This document shows, in pieces, positions 21,431 to 29,465 of a DNA stretch of 64,000 nucleotides. The translations under genes and the position numbers were made by a program. Each line of letters opens with the position of its first letter. Position 1 is the stretch's first letter. The notes below the pieces were generated by a model. The model was given only the letters and a program-made list of their open reading frames with translations, had not been told where the DNA came from and did not search any database. The stretch comes from Caenimonas sedimenti (GTDB taxonomy: Bacteria; Pseudomonadota; Gammaproteobacteria; Burkholderiales; Burkholderiaceae_C): contig NZ_VOBQ01000009.1 in NCBI RefSeq assembly GCF_007833165.1, forward strand, positions 62,001 through 126,000, read 5' to 3'.

Positions 21431-22411
21431 ATGATCTCCAAACCCACCCCTTCCCGCCGCCGCTTCCTGCGCACCCTGGGCGCCGGCGCTGCCACCGTCG
21501 CCCTGCCCGCCTGGGCTGCCTGGCCCGACAGGCCGATCAAGATCGTGGTGACGTTCCCGGCCGGCGGCGCCAGCGACATCGTGGCGCGCGTCATGGCGGA
21601 GCAGCTTGCCACCAAGCTGGGGCAAGGCGTGGTGGTGGACAACCGCCCCGGCGCGGGCGGCAGCGTGGGCGGCCTGGCCGTGCACCAGGCGCCGGCGGAC
21701 GGCTACACCCTGATGCTCTCGAATTCGACGCCGATTTCCATCGGCCCGTTCGCCCTCGAGAAGCAGCCTTACGATCCGATCGAAGGTTTCACCCACATCG
21801 CGCTGATCGGCACGGCGCCGTGCGTGGTGATGGCCAACCCGAAGGCCGGGATGAAAACGATGGCCGACCTGGAGACCGTGGCGAAGAAAGCGGGACGCCT
21901 CGACTTCGGCTCAGGCGGCCCAGCCTCCATCGGGCACATTTACGGCGAGCTGATGAAGAACACGCTGGCACTGAACATGGTCCACGTGCCGTACCGCGGC
22001 GGCGCGCCGATGACGACGGACCTGATCGCCGGCATCGTGCCCATGGGCATCGACGTCGTGACCGCGTTCGTGCCCTACTTCAAGAGCGGGCAGATCACGC
22101 CGCTTGCCGTGACGTCCGCCAACCGTTCACCGCTGGTGCCGGACGTGCCCAGCGTGGTGGAGTCCGGGCATCGCAAGCTGGTACTGGACAACTTCTTCGG
22201 CCTGTCGGGGCCACCCAGGATGCCGGCGGATGTCGTCGCCCGCCTGAACACGGCGGTCAACGAAGTGCTCGCGTTGGCCGACGTGAAGAAACGCATGGCC
22301 GACCTCGGCATTTCGACCTCGCCTGTGGGTCAGCCGGCCTTTGCCGGATTCGTCAAGGAACAGGTCGGACAGCTCGCGCCCACTGTCAAAGGCGCGGGGG
22401 TCAAGCTCTAG
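21431..22411 (+). CDS. Bug-family (TctC) periplasmic solute receptor
   Basis: A 326-residue periplasmic binding protein of the tripartite tricarboxylate family. A twin-arginine type signal is visible (SRRRFLRTLGAGAATVALPA). The mature protein begins WPDRPIKIVVTFPAGG and has the family's ADGYTLMLS and VPSVVESG features. It would bind a carboxylated ligand for a TctAB transporter, though no TctAB genes are nearby, as is usual for this greatly expanded family. An ATG at 21404 is an alternative start. The stop codon TAG is formed by the CTAG at the tip of the MITE-like element that follows. Confidence 0.88.
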   Translation: MISKPTPSRRRFLRTLGAGAATVALPAWAAWPDRPIKIVVTFPAGGASDIVARVMAEQLATKLGQGVVVDNRPGAGGSVGGLAVHQAPADGYTLMLSNSTPISIGPFALEKQPYDPIEGFTHIALIGTAPCVVMANPKAGMKTMADLETVAKKAGRLDFGSGGPASIGHIYGELMKNTLALNMVHVPYRGGAPMTTDLIAGIVPMGIDVVTAFVPYFKSGQITPLAVTSANRSPLVPDVPSVVESGHRKLVLDNFFGLSGPPRMPADVVARLNTAVNEVLALADVKKRMADLGISTSPVGQPAFAGFVKEQVGQLAPTVKGAGVKL

Positions 22412-22606
22412 TGTCCTGTCCCGCAAATATCTAGGCACTCGTTCGGACCCTGCGGGGATGATTCGGCGGGTGGGCAGAGGGGGTCAAGACTGGGCGTCTT
22501 GACCCCCTTTGCACGCCCGTCGAGCGCCCCGCAGGGCGCCGAACCCTTCGGGCTGCCCCGGAGTCGGGGCAGCGAGTGCCTAGATATTTGCGGGACAGGA
22601 CACTAG
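22408..22606. mobile_element. MITE-like element with 34-bp perfect inverted ends
   Basis: A 199-bp element whose ends, 22408-22441 and 22573-22606, are perfect inverted repeats of 34 bases beginning CTAGTGTCCTGTCCCG. Inside is a strong hairpin, GGGGGTCAAGAC/GTCTTGACCCCC, at about 22479-22507, followed by TTT. It has no coding capacity. The outermost CTAG on each side could be a 4-bp target duplication, which fits the CTAG/YTAR preference of the IS5 group; the transposase source is inferred. It separates the stop codons of two convergent genes. A partial end recurs at 43100. Confidence 0.75.
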
Positions 22607-22773
22607 CGAACGACGCGCATGGCGGCGTGCGCCGCGTCACGCAGTTCCTGGGCCTGCTGGGGGTCGCGGCCGGCCCGGGCACCGGCCTCTTCCAGCAGGG
22701 TGTTCGGGAAGTCGGCGCCATCGGGGGCGGCCGGTGAAAGGAAGCGGGCGATCTGGGCGAAAAAATCCAACAT
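22603..22773 (-). CDS. Small hypothetical protein (56 aa)
   Basis: A short gene encoding MLDFFAQIARFLSPAAPDG then a helical, acidic-basic segment ending AHAAMRVVR. Codon use is coding-like. Its TAG stop is made by the right tip of the MITE-like element. A GTG at 22785 is an alternative start; neither has a strong ribosome site. No family is recognised. It converges on the Bug receptor gene. Confidence 0.45.
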   Translation of the reverse strand: MLDFFAQIARFLSPAAPDGADFPNTLLEEAGARAGRDPQQAQELRDAAHAAMRVVR

Positions 22774-22926
22774 GGCGAGGGGCACTTGCAGCAGTGCGTG
22801 AGTGGCAATGACCGAAGACTAAGGGTTATCCCTAGGGTTGCAACCTTAAAGCCTGGCCGTTCCCATGCCGATCCGGCATGAGCAGCGCCGGCCCGCGACA
22901 TGTGGCGCGTTCCGGCGGTCTGCCGC

Positions 22927-22938
22927 TATGCTCCCTGC
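22927..22938 (+). promoter_or_regulatory. Candidate -10 box for a leaderless kinase transcript
   Basis: TATGCT lies six bases before the ATG at 22939 with no Shine-Dalgarno between. This would place the transcription start at or next to the start codon. Confidence 0.4.
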
Positions 22939-24876
22939 ATGAGCTCGCCCCCCGCGCCTGCGCTTCCGGCGAATGACGCCCTGGCCGCCATCGCCGCGGC
23001 CGTGGACGAGATGCTCTGGCTATGGGACGCCGCCTCCGGCCGGGTGACGTTCGTCAATGCCGCATTCGAGCGCTACTGGGGCCGGACGGCCGCCGACCTG
23101 GAAAGGGGCCCCCTCGCGCTGGTCGAGCTCGTGGCCCACGACGACATCGCGCGGGTTCGCGCCGCGCGCGCCGCACTGCCCGGGCCGGGCTACGTCATCG
23201 AATACAAGGTGCAGCAACCCGGGACGCGTGAACGCGGGCCGCGGCTGGTGCGCCTGCGCGAACAGGCGCTCTGCGTGCCCAATGCCGCCGGCGGCCAGAC
23301 GGTCGTCCACATCGCCAAGGACGTCACCTGGCAGTTCGACACCACCGCCGCCCTGCGTGCAGAGATCTCGCGGCGCACCGATGCCGAGCGCAACCTGAAC
23401 GATGCCAACGCGCGGCTCCAGGCCTTGCTGGCCACCGCCAACGACGCGGTCATCACCATCGACACCGACAGCCACGTGATGGACTGGAACACGGCCGCCG
23501 AACGGATGTTCGGCTACAGCCGGGCCGAAGCACTTGGGCAGCTGCTGACCGAGCTGATCATCCCCCGCGGGCACCGCGCCAACCACCTGGGCGGCATCAC
23601 CAGGTACCTGAATGGGGGCAAACCCCAGATCATGAACCGGCGCGTGGAGACCCGGGCCCTGCGCCGCAATGGCGAAGAGTTCGACGTCGAGATCTCCATC
23701 TGGCCGGTACGCACCGCCGAGGGCCTCACATTCAGCTCGTTCGTGCGCGACATCTCGCGGCGCAAGGCAGCCGCGAAGGCGCTGAGCGATTCGGAGGCCA
23801 AGTACCGCAAGGTGGTGGAGAACGTGAACGAGGGGATCCTCGTGACGGCCGGCGGGCGGATCCTCTACGCCAATCCGAAGGCGCTGGCCCTGACGGGCCT
23901 GGACGAAGCCACGGCGATGTCCAAGCCCTTCATCGAGTTCATCCACCCCGACGACCGCGAGCGCGTGCTGACCAACCACATGCGGCGCATCAAAGGCGAG
24001 CCGGTCGAGAACTACTACCAGTTCCGGGTGCTGCACAACGACGGCAGCTCCCGCTGGCTGGAAATTTCCGCCGTGCTGTTCGAGTGGATGGGCACGCCGG
24101 CGACGCTCAATTTCCTGACGGACGTCACCCAGCGTCGCCAGGCGGAAGAAGACATGCAGCATTCGCTGCGTCGGGAACGCGAACTGTCGGAGATGAAGTC
24201 GCGCTTCGTCGCGGTCGCGTCCCACGAATTCCGCACGCCGCTGGCGGCCATCCTGTCCTCGGTGGAACTGCTGGACGACTATGGCAACCGCCTGCCCGAC
24301 GACGAGCGCAAGGAGATCGTCGGCCTGATCAAGACCGCCGTCACGCGCATGAACGGGATGATCGAGCAGGTGCTGGTGACGAGCAAGCTGGAGTCGGGCC
24401 GCTTCGTCTTCGATCCGGTGTCGGCCGCCGTGCCCTCGCTGCTGGCGCAGATGGCGGCGGAACTGGACCAGGCGAACCCCCAGGCCGCGCGCATCGCCAT
24501 GCAGTGCGAGGGGCTCGAGGACCGCCGGCTGGTCGATGCGCAGCTGCTGCGCCACATCCTGATGAACCTGCTGGGCAATGCACTGAAATATTCGGCTGCG
24601 GAAAGCCCCGTGACCTGCGCGGCCTCCGCCGATGGCGACCGGCTGCACCTGGTCGTGCAGGACCGCGGCATCGGCATCCCGCCGGTGGACCTGCCGCGCC
24701 TGTTCCAGTCGTTCCATCGCGGCACCAACGTCGGCAACATCCAGGGCACCGGCATCGGCCTGCACATCGTGAAAGAGTGCGTGGACCTGCACCAGGGCAG
24801 CATCGAGGTCGACAGCGAACCGGGGCGCGGCACGATCTTCCGCGTCCGGCTGCACGCGCCCGTCGTCTACGGCTAG
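22939..24876 (+). CDS. Soluble multi-PAS sensor histidine kinase
   Basis: A 645-residue kinase without membrane segments, so a cytoplasmic sensor. Three PAS domains lie at about residues 20-145, 160-285 and 295-420, two with following PAC-type segments. HisKA carries the phospho-acceptor ASHEFRTPLA (His429), and the ATPase domain has NLLGNALKYSA, DRGIGIPP and GTGIGLHIVK. PAS domains can bind haem, flavin or small ligands; which applies is not visible. The response regulator gene begins 16 bases downstream, so this pair is a two-component system, and the gene after that encodes a globin, which hints at gas or redox sensing. Confidence 0.92.
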   Translation: MSSPPAPALPANDALAAIAAAVDEMLWLWDAASGRVTFVNAAFERYWGRTAADLERGPLALVELVAHDDIARVRAARAALPGPGYVIEYKVQQPGTRERGPRLVRLREQALCVPNAAGGQTVVHIAKDVTWQFDTTAALRAEISRRTDAERNLNDANARLQALLATANDAVITIDTDSHVMDWNTAAERMFGYSRAEALGQLLTELIIPRGHRANHLGGITRYLNGGKPQIMNRRVETRALRRNGEEFDVEISIWPVRTAEGLTFSSFVRDISRRKAAAKALSDSEAKYRKVVENVNEGILVTAGGRILYANPKALALTGLDEATAMSKPFIEFIHPDDRERVLTNHMRRIKGEPVENYYQFRVLHNDGSSRWLEISAVLFEWMGTPATLNFLTDVTQRRQAEEDMQHSLRRERELSEMKSRFVAVASHEFRTPLAAILSSVELLDDYGNRLPDDERKEIVGLIKTAVTRMNGMIEQVLVTSKLESGRFVFDPVSAAVPSLLAQMAAELDQANPQAARIAMQCEGLEDRRLVDAQLLRHILMNLLGNALKYSAAESPVTCAASADGDRLHLVVQDRGIGIPPVDLPRLFQSFHRGTNVGNIQGTGIGLHIVKECVDLHQGSIEVDSEPGRGTIFRVRLHAPVVYG

Positions 24877-24892
24877 GCGTGAACAGGCCCTG

Positions 24893-26245
24893 ATGGCGCG
24901 CATCCTCATCGTCGACGACGACCCGGCCCTGCTGCGGCTGCTGTCGCTGCGGCTGCGCCAGGAAGGACATGAGCCGCTTGAGGCCGCCAGCGGCAAGGAG
25001 GCCCTGGCCTGCCTCGACCAGGGCTTGCCGCAACTCCTGATCACCGACCTGCGCATGGCCGGCATGGACGGCCTGCAGCTGTTCGACGCCGTGCACCGGA
25101 GGCTGCCCCTGTTGCCGGTGCTGATGCTCACCGCGCACGGCACCATCCCCGATGCCGTGCTGGCCTTGCGGCGCGGCGTGTTCGGCTACCTGCCCAAGCC
25201 CTTCGAGGCCCATGACCTGATGGCCGAAGTGGACCGGGCGCTGGCGGCGGCCCGGACGCTGGGCGCGGACATGCCCGGCGCTGAACCCGGCGAGTCGTGG
25301 CGCGAGGCGATCCTCACGCGCAGCCCGCGCATGGAGCAGGTCCTGGCCGAAGCGCGGATGGTGGCGCAAACCGATGCCGCGGTGCTGGTGCACGGCCCCA
25401 GCGGCAGCGGCAAGGAGCTGCTGGCCCGCGCCATCCACGCGGCGAGCGCGCGCGCCGGCGCGCCGCTGGTGGCGGTCAACTGCGGCGCGATCCCCGAAAA
25501 CCTGGTGGAGTCCGAGCTGTTCGGGCACGTCAAGGGCGCGTTCACCGGGGCCGTGCGCGACCGGCCCGGCCTGTTCGTCGAAGCGCGCGGCGGCACGGTG
25601 TTCCTGGACGAGATCGGCGACCTGCCGCTGGCGGCGCAGGTCAAGCTGCTGCGGGTGCTGCAGGAAGGCGAAGTGCGCGCGGTGGGCGGTGACCGCATGG
25701 TGCGTACCAACGTGCGCGTCATCTCGGCCTCGCACCGGCGGCTGGACGACGAGGTCGCGGCGGGTCGCTTTCGCGAAGACCTGTTCTATCGCCTGAACGT
25801 GGTGGCACTGGAGCTGCCAGCGCTGGCCGAGCGGCGCGAGGACATCGCGTTGCTGGCGCAGCACTTCCTGGCGACGCTGGCGCAGCGCTACGCCAAGCCG
25901 CTGGCCGGGTTCGGCCCGGGCGCGCTCGAAAGCCTGGTGGCGGCGGCCTGGCCGGGCAATGTGCGGCAGTTGCAGAACGTGGTGGAAAAGTGCGTGGTGC
26001 TGTCCGCCGGCCCGCAGGTCGCCCAGGCCCTGGTCCAGCGTGCGCTGGCCAACCAGGCGAGCGACCTGCTGCCGTTCGACGAGGCGCGGCGGCAGTTCGA
26101 GCGCGACTACCTGGTCCAACTGCTCAAGCTCACCGCCGGCAATGTGAGCCACGCCGCGCGGCTCGCGCAGCGCAATCGCACCGACTTCTATGCGTTGCTC
26201 GGGCGGCACCAGCTGGAGCCCGCGGCCTTCAAGCCTGGCCTGTGA
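24893..26245 (+). CDS. Sigma-54-dependent response regulator, GlrR/QseF-like
   Basis: A 450-residue NtrC-family activator. The receiver domain has phospho-acceptor Asp52 ([10 protein letters not shown]) and the acidic pair in VDDDP. The AAA+ domain has Walker A GPSGSGKE, the sigma-54 contact loop GAFTGA and Walker [15 protein letters not shown]. The C-terminal Fis-type helix-turn-helix [21 protein letters not shown] closely resembles GlrR. Known GlrR binds TGTC-N10-GACA, and such a site lies 18 bases after the stop codon, upstream of a sigma-54-like promoter and globin gene. That globin gene is the best candidate target. Its cognate kinase is the gene just upstream. Confidence 0.92.
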   Translation: MARILIVDDDPALLRLLSLRLRQEGHEPLEAASGKEALACLDQGLPQLLITDLRMAGMDGLQLFDAVHRRLPLLPVLMLTAHGTIPDAVLALRRGVFGYLPKPFEAHDLMAEVDRALAAARTLGADMPGAEPGESWREAILTRSPRMEQVLAEARMVAQTDAAVLVHGPSGSGKELLARAIHAASARAGAPLVAVNCGAIPENLVESELFGHVKGAFTGAVRDRPGLFVEARGGTVFLDEIGDLPLAAQVKLLRVLQEGEVRAVGGDRMVRTNVRVISASHRRLDDEVAAGRFREDLFYRLNVVALELPALAERREDIALLAQHFLATLAQRYAKPLAGFGPGALESLVAAAWPGNVRQLQNVVEKCVVLSAGPQVAQALVQRALANQASDLLPFDEARRQFERDYLVQLLKLTAGNVSHAARLAQRNRTDFYALLGRHQLEPAAFKPGL

Positions 26246-26263
26246 AATCCGCACGGGCGCGCC

Positions 26264-26281
26264 TGTCGGGGAACGCCGACA
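26264..26281 (+). promoter_or_regulatory. GlrR-type activator site 1 (TGTC-N10-GACA)
   Basis: TGTCGGGGAACGCCGACA is an exact match to the TGTC-N10-GACA site known for GlrR. It lies about 110 bases before the -24 element of the globin promoter, normal for an enhancer-like site, and right after the gene of a GlrR-like regulator. Confidence 0.65.
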
Positions 26282-26321
26282 GCCCAATTCATTGGCGAAC
26301 GGCCGGGCGCGCAGCCCCAGG

Positions 26322-26339
26322 TGTCGGCAATCGCCGACG
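26322..26339 (+). promoter_or_regulatory. GlrR-type activator site 2 (TGTC-N10-GACG)
   Basis: TGTCGGCAATCGCCGACG matches the TGTC-N10-GACA pattern with one mismatch in the last base and itself forms a CGTCGGC-like dyad. It starts 58 bases after site 1. Multiple sites are expected for sigma-54 activators. Confidence 0.6.
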
Positions 26340-26391
26340 GTCCGTCCCGGGCAGCCGCGCGCAAGCCCTTGATTTCATTGGACTGACCGCC

Positions 26392-26407
26392 TGGCACGGG
26401 ACTTGAT
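26392..26407 (+). promoter_or_regulatory. Sigma-54-type promoter of the globin gene
   Basis: TGGCACG-GGAC-TTGAT matches the -24/-12 consensus (TGGCAC-N5-TTGC). The key GG and G are exactly ten bases apart, but the -12 dinucleotide is GA in place of GC. It lies 40 bases before the globin ATG and downstream of two GlrR-type sites. One non-consensus base is the main doubt. Confidence 0.6.
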
Positions 26408-26446
26408 CTCTGGAATGGGTCCAGCCACCGTTCACCCGGAGATTCC

Positions 26447-26866
26447 ATGACCCCCCGCCAGATCAAGCTCGTGCAGGCCAGCTTCGCGCAGGTGCGCCCC
26501 ATCGCGGCTACGGCCGCCGAACTGTTCTACAACCGCCTGTTCAGCCTCGACCCGGCGCTGCGCCCCATGTTCAAGGGCGATATCGCGCGCCAGGGGCAGA
26601 TGCTGATGTCCATGATCGGCGCGGCCGTGCTGGGCCTGGGCAACCTCGAGCGGCTCGCGCCGGTGGTGCGGGATCTCGGCGCCCGCCACGCCGGCTACGG
26701 CGTACGCACCGAGCACTACGCCACCGTCGGCGCCGCGCTGCTCTGGACGCTGGAGCAAGGCCTCGGCCCGCAGTTCACGGACGAAGTGCGCGAAGCCTGG
26801 ACCGCCGCCTATGGCCTGCTGTCCGACGTGATGCAGCTGGGCGCGATGGAAGCCGCCAGCGCCTGA
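26447..26866 (+). CDS. Single-domain globin of the flavohaemoglobin type
   Basis: A 139-residue haem protein without reductase domains. The proximal His81 (LGARHAGYGV), Tyr28 at the B10 position (ELFYNRLF) and Gln49 at the distal E7 position fit the pocket of flavohaemoglobins and single-domain globins that handle NO or O2. GGAG lies upstream of the ATG. Its 200-base upstream region has two GlrR-type sites and a sigma-54-like promoter, implying control by the preceding two-component system. It could be an NO-detoxifying or gas-sensing globin; an electron donor is not encoded nearby. Confidence 0.88.
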   Translation: MTPRQIKLVQASFAQVRPIAATAAELFYNRLFSLDPALRPMFKGDIARQGQMLMSMIGAAVLGLGNLERLAPVVRDLGARHAGYGVRTEHYATVGAALLWTLEQGLGPQFTDEVREAWTAAYGLLSDVMQLGAMEAASA

Positions 26867-26907
26867 TCGCGCCGCCCGCGCCGCGGGAAGCAGGGGAAAA
26901 TGGCCGG

Positions 26908-27744
26908 GTGAAGATCCAGTTGCTGTCCGACCTGCACCTCGAAACCCAGCCCGGCTTTCACGCCCGGCCCGCGCCCGGCGCCGACCTGCTGGTGCTTGCC
27001 GGCGACATCGGTTCCTACCAGCGTGGGTCGCGCCTGCGCGAGGACGACTTCGGCCTCGGACGCTTCTCGCCGCGCCACGGGTGGCCGGTGCCGGTGCTGT
27101 ACGTCCCGGGGAACCACGAATACGACCACCTCGATTTCGACGAGACGCATGCCCGCCTGCGGGCCCTGTGCGACGCGCTCGATATCCAGTGGCTGGAACG
27201 GGAAACCCTGGTTTTGCAGGGCGTCCGCTTCATCGGAACCACCCTGTGGGCCGATTTCGATGCCCTGGCCCTGCAGCCGGGCGAGCCGGAGCCGACGCTG
27301 GCCACGCTGCTGCGCAAGCGCCACAAGTCATACCGGGCCGCCAATTTCTATCTCGAGAAGGCCGCGACGATGCGCCATGGCGCGCTGTGGCTGGCCGAAG
27401 GCTGGCGCGAACTCGCGCTGGAATGCCAGGCGTGGCTGACCGACGCGCTGGCACAGCCGTTCGAAGGCACCACCGTCGTCATCACGCATTTCGCGCCCAG
27501 CCTGCGCAGCGCCGACCCGCGCTACGGGCTCACGCCAGGCACGGCCGGCTTCTGCAATTCGCTGGACCATCTGCTCGCCCATGCGGACTATTGGCTGCAT
27601 GGCCACCTGCACTGCCCGCACGACTACGTCGAGCGCGGCTGCCGCGTGCTCGCCAATCCGTTGGGCTATGCCGCCAAGGGCGAACAGGCTGCCTTCCGCG
27701 AGAACTGGCTGCTGGAGCTGCCGCCCGCACCCAGGGCATGCTAG
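26908..27744 (+). CDS. Metallophosphoesterase
   Basis: A 278-residue calcineurin-like phosphoesterase. All motifs are visible in order: SDLHLE, AGDIG, PGNHEY, THFAPS and HGHLH, which together bind the dinuclear metal centre. The substrate is unknown. The start is GTG; a GAAAAT hexamer lies six bases before it and no ribosome site is present, suggesting a leaderless mRNA. The universal stress protein gene follows 28 bases later. Confidence 0.87.
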   Translation: MKIQLLSDLHLETQPGFHARPAPGADLLVLAGDIGSYQRGSRLREDDFGLGRFSPRHGWPVPVLYVPGNHEYDHLDFDETHARLRALCDALDIQWLERETLVLQGVRFIGTTLWADFDALALQPGEPEPTLATLLRKRHKSYRAANFYLEKAATMRHGALWLAEGWRELALECQAWLTDALAQPFEGTTVVITHFAPSLRSADPRYGLTPGTAGFCNSLDHLLAHADYWLHGHLHCPHDYVERGCRVLANPLGYAAKGEQAAFRENWLLELPPAPRAC

Positions 27745-27772
27745 GCTGGCGCATCGCAACCCAGGAGGAAGC

Positions 27773-28195
27773 ATGAAGATCCTTCTCACGGTGGACGGCA
27801 GCCCGTACACCCGAAAGATGCTCGACTACGTGTGCGCGAACCGCACCCTCTTCGACGACAGCCACAGCTACACGCTCTTTCACGCGCAGACGCCGTTGCC
27901 GCCGCATGCGCGGAACGCCCTGGGCGCGACCGTGGTCAAGGACTACCACGCCGACGAGGCGGCGAAGGTGCTGGAGCCCGCGCTCGCGACGCTCACCTCG
28001 CACGGCTTGAAGGCCGACAGCCAGTGGAAGGTCGGTTCCGCCGGTGACACGATCGCCGCCTTTGCCGACGAAGGCAAATACGAACTGCTCCTCATGGGCA
28101 GCCAGGGGCATGGGTCGCTCGCGCGCCTCGTGATGGGGTCGGTGACGACGCAGGTGCTCGCGCAATGCGGAGTGCCGGTGCTGCTCATACGGTAG
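27773..28195 (+). CDS. Universal stress protein (UspA family)
   Basis: A 140-residue UspA-fold protein. It begins KILLTVDGSPYTRKM and ends with the ATP-binding type loop MGSQGHGSLARLVMGSVTTQVL and VPVLLIR, so it probably binds nucleotide. AGGAGG precedes the ATG. Family members act in stress survival, and proximity to the globin and kinase genes would fit a redox or oxygen-limitation stress role. The link is inferred. Confidence 0.88.
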   Translation: MKILLTVDGSPYTRKMLDYVCANRTLFDDSHSYTLFHAQTPLPPHARNALGATVVKDYHADEAAKVLEPALATLTSHGLKADSQWKVGSAGDTIAAFADEGKYELLLMGSQGHGSLARLVMGSVTTQVLAQCGVPVLLIR

Positions 28196-28326
28196 GAAGT
28201 TCGCGCGCGGCCTGCGCGCGTTACGGCTTCGCACAAACGGGACGGGGACTTTACAACCCCGACGCTCCGCACCACGCGCGGCGACCCCACACTCCAGGGC
28301 TACAACAACCTGGAAAAGGGATCGCC

Positions 28327-28470
28327 ATGAAACCGCTGTGGACGCAAACGCTGGCCTGGATTGCCGCTGCGTTGCTCGCCCTCGTGTTCGCACTGGCGGG
28401 CCCGGACGGTTTCACCAGCGTGGGCCCCCTCGAGATCGAGCTGCCGCACGGCGCCACCACCCCTCGCTGA
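28327..28470 (+). CDS. Small single-pass membrane protein (47 aa)
   Basis: A short gene with AAGGGA before its ATG. The product begins MKPLWTQTLAWIAAALLALV and ends in a polar tail with EIELPHG. It has one hydrophobic N-terminal segment that may be a membrane anchor or an uncleaved signal. No family is recognised. It lies between the stress protein gene and the convergent LysR gene, four bases from the latter's stop. Confidence 0.5.
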   Translation: MKPLWTQTLAWIAAALLALVFALAGPDGFTSVGPLEIELPHGATTPR

Positions 28471-28474
28471 CCCC

Positions 28475-29389
28475 TCAGGCGGCCGACAAGGCCTCCTGCG
28501 CCGCTTGCGTGAGCGCGGCGCTCAACTGGTCCAGCACTTCCGACGCCAGGTTCCAGCAGTGCCAGTAGAGCTGGATCGGCAACGCCGCCTGTGGCGCGAT
28601 GTTCACCAGCTGCCCCTGCTCGATCAGGCCGCGCGCCAGCAACTCGGGCACCACGCTCACGCCCCATCCCGCCAGCACGGCGCGCACCTGCCCTTCCGAG
28701 CTCGGCACGAACAGCTGGTTCAGCGACACGCGCTTCAGGCCGAAGGCCTTGCCGACGAATTCGGATTGCATGTCGTCCTTGCGGTTGAAGGCGACGAAGG
28801 GGAGGTCCCGGAAGTTGTGCTGCGTCAGCCCCTTCGGGCAATTCGCCTTCGCGTAATCCACCTGCGCGACGGCCACGTAGTCCATCGCGCCCAACGGCAC
28901 CACCTTGCAGCCGCGCAACGCCTGCTTGACGGTGGTGACGCAGCCCAGCACCTGGCCTTCGCGCATCCATTCGTGGGTGAAGTCCTGGTCGTCCGTGATG
29001 ATCTCCATCGGCAAGCCCTGCCGCGCCAGGTCATTCAACGCCGGCAACGCCCAGGTGGCGATGCTGTCGGCATTCACGGCGATCGAAACCCGCTCCTCTT
29101 CGCGCGCGCCACCGGCTGAGCTGGGCGCCAGTTCGCGCAGGTCGCGCTCCAGGTCGGCGCGCAGCAGGCGCATCTGTTTCGTATGCTTGAGCAGGAGGTA
29201 GCCGGCCGAGGTCGGCTTCAGCGGCCGGCTGCGCACGATCAGGACGGTGCCCACCTGGGCCTCCAGGGCGCGCAGCCGCTGGGACACGGCCGATTGCGTG
29301 ATCGACAAGCGCTGGGCCGCCCGCTCGAACCCGCCTTCCTCCACGATGGCGGCCAGGCATTCCAGCGCGGCGGGGTCGAAGGTATTCAT
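28475..29389 (-). CDS. ArgP/LysG-like LysR-family regulator
   Basis: A 304-residue regulator of the ArgP (IciA)/LysG branch, recognisable from the start FDPAALECLAAIVEEGGFERAA, the helix-turn-helix LSITQSAVSQRLRALE, and the effector part SIAVNADSIATWALPAL. In other bacteria these proteins control arginine and lysine exporters in response to basic amino acids. Here the divergent neighbour is dadA, with 76 bases between starts, so the likely target is D-amino acid oxidation. A LysE-type exporter is present in the window only far away at 59 kb. Confidence 0.88.
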   Translation of the reverse strand: MNTFDPAALECLAAIVEEGGFERAAQRLSITQSAVSQRLRALEAQVGTVLIVRSRPLKPTSAGYLLLKHTKQMRLLRADLERDLRELAPSSAGGAREEERVSIAVNADSIATWALPALNDLARQGLPMEIITDDQDFTHEWMREGQVLGCVTTVKQALRGCKVVPLGAMDYVAVAQVDYAKANCPKGLTQHNFRDLPFVAFNRKDDMQSEFVGKAFGLKRVSLNQLFVPSSEGQVRAVLAGWGVSVVPELLARGLIEQGQLVNIAPQAALPIQLYWHCWNLASEVLDQLSAALTQAAQEALSAA

Positions 29390-29465
29390 ATAAGCAAGCC
29401 TGATGTTTTCACTGAGAGTTTAATTTTTCTTTTCAAAGAGGGCAAGCGGCGCCAAACTTCCGGGC

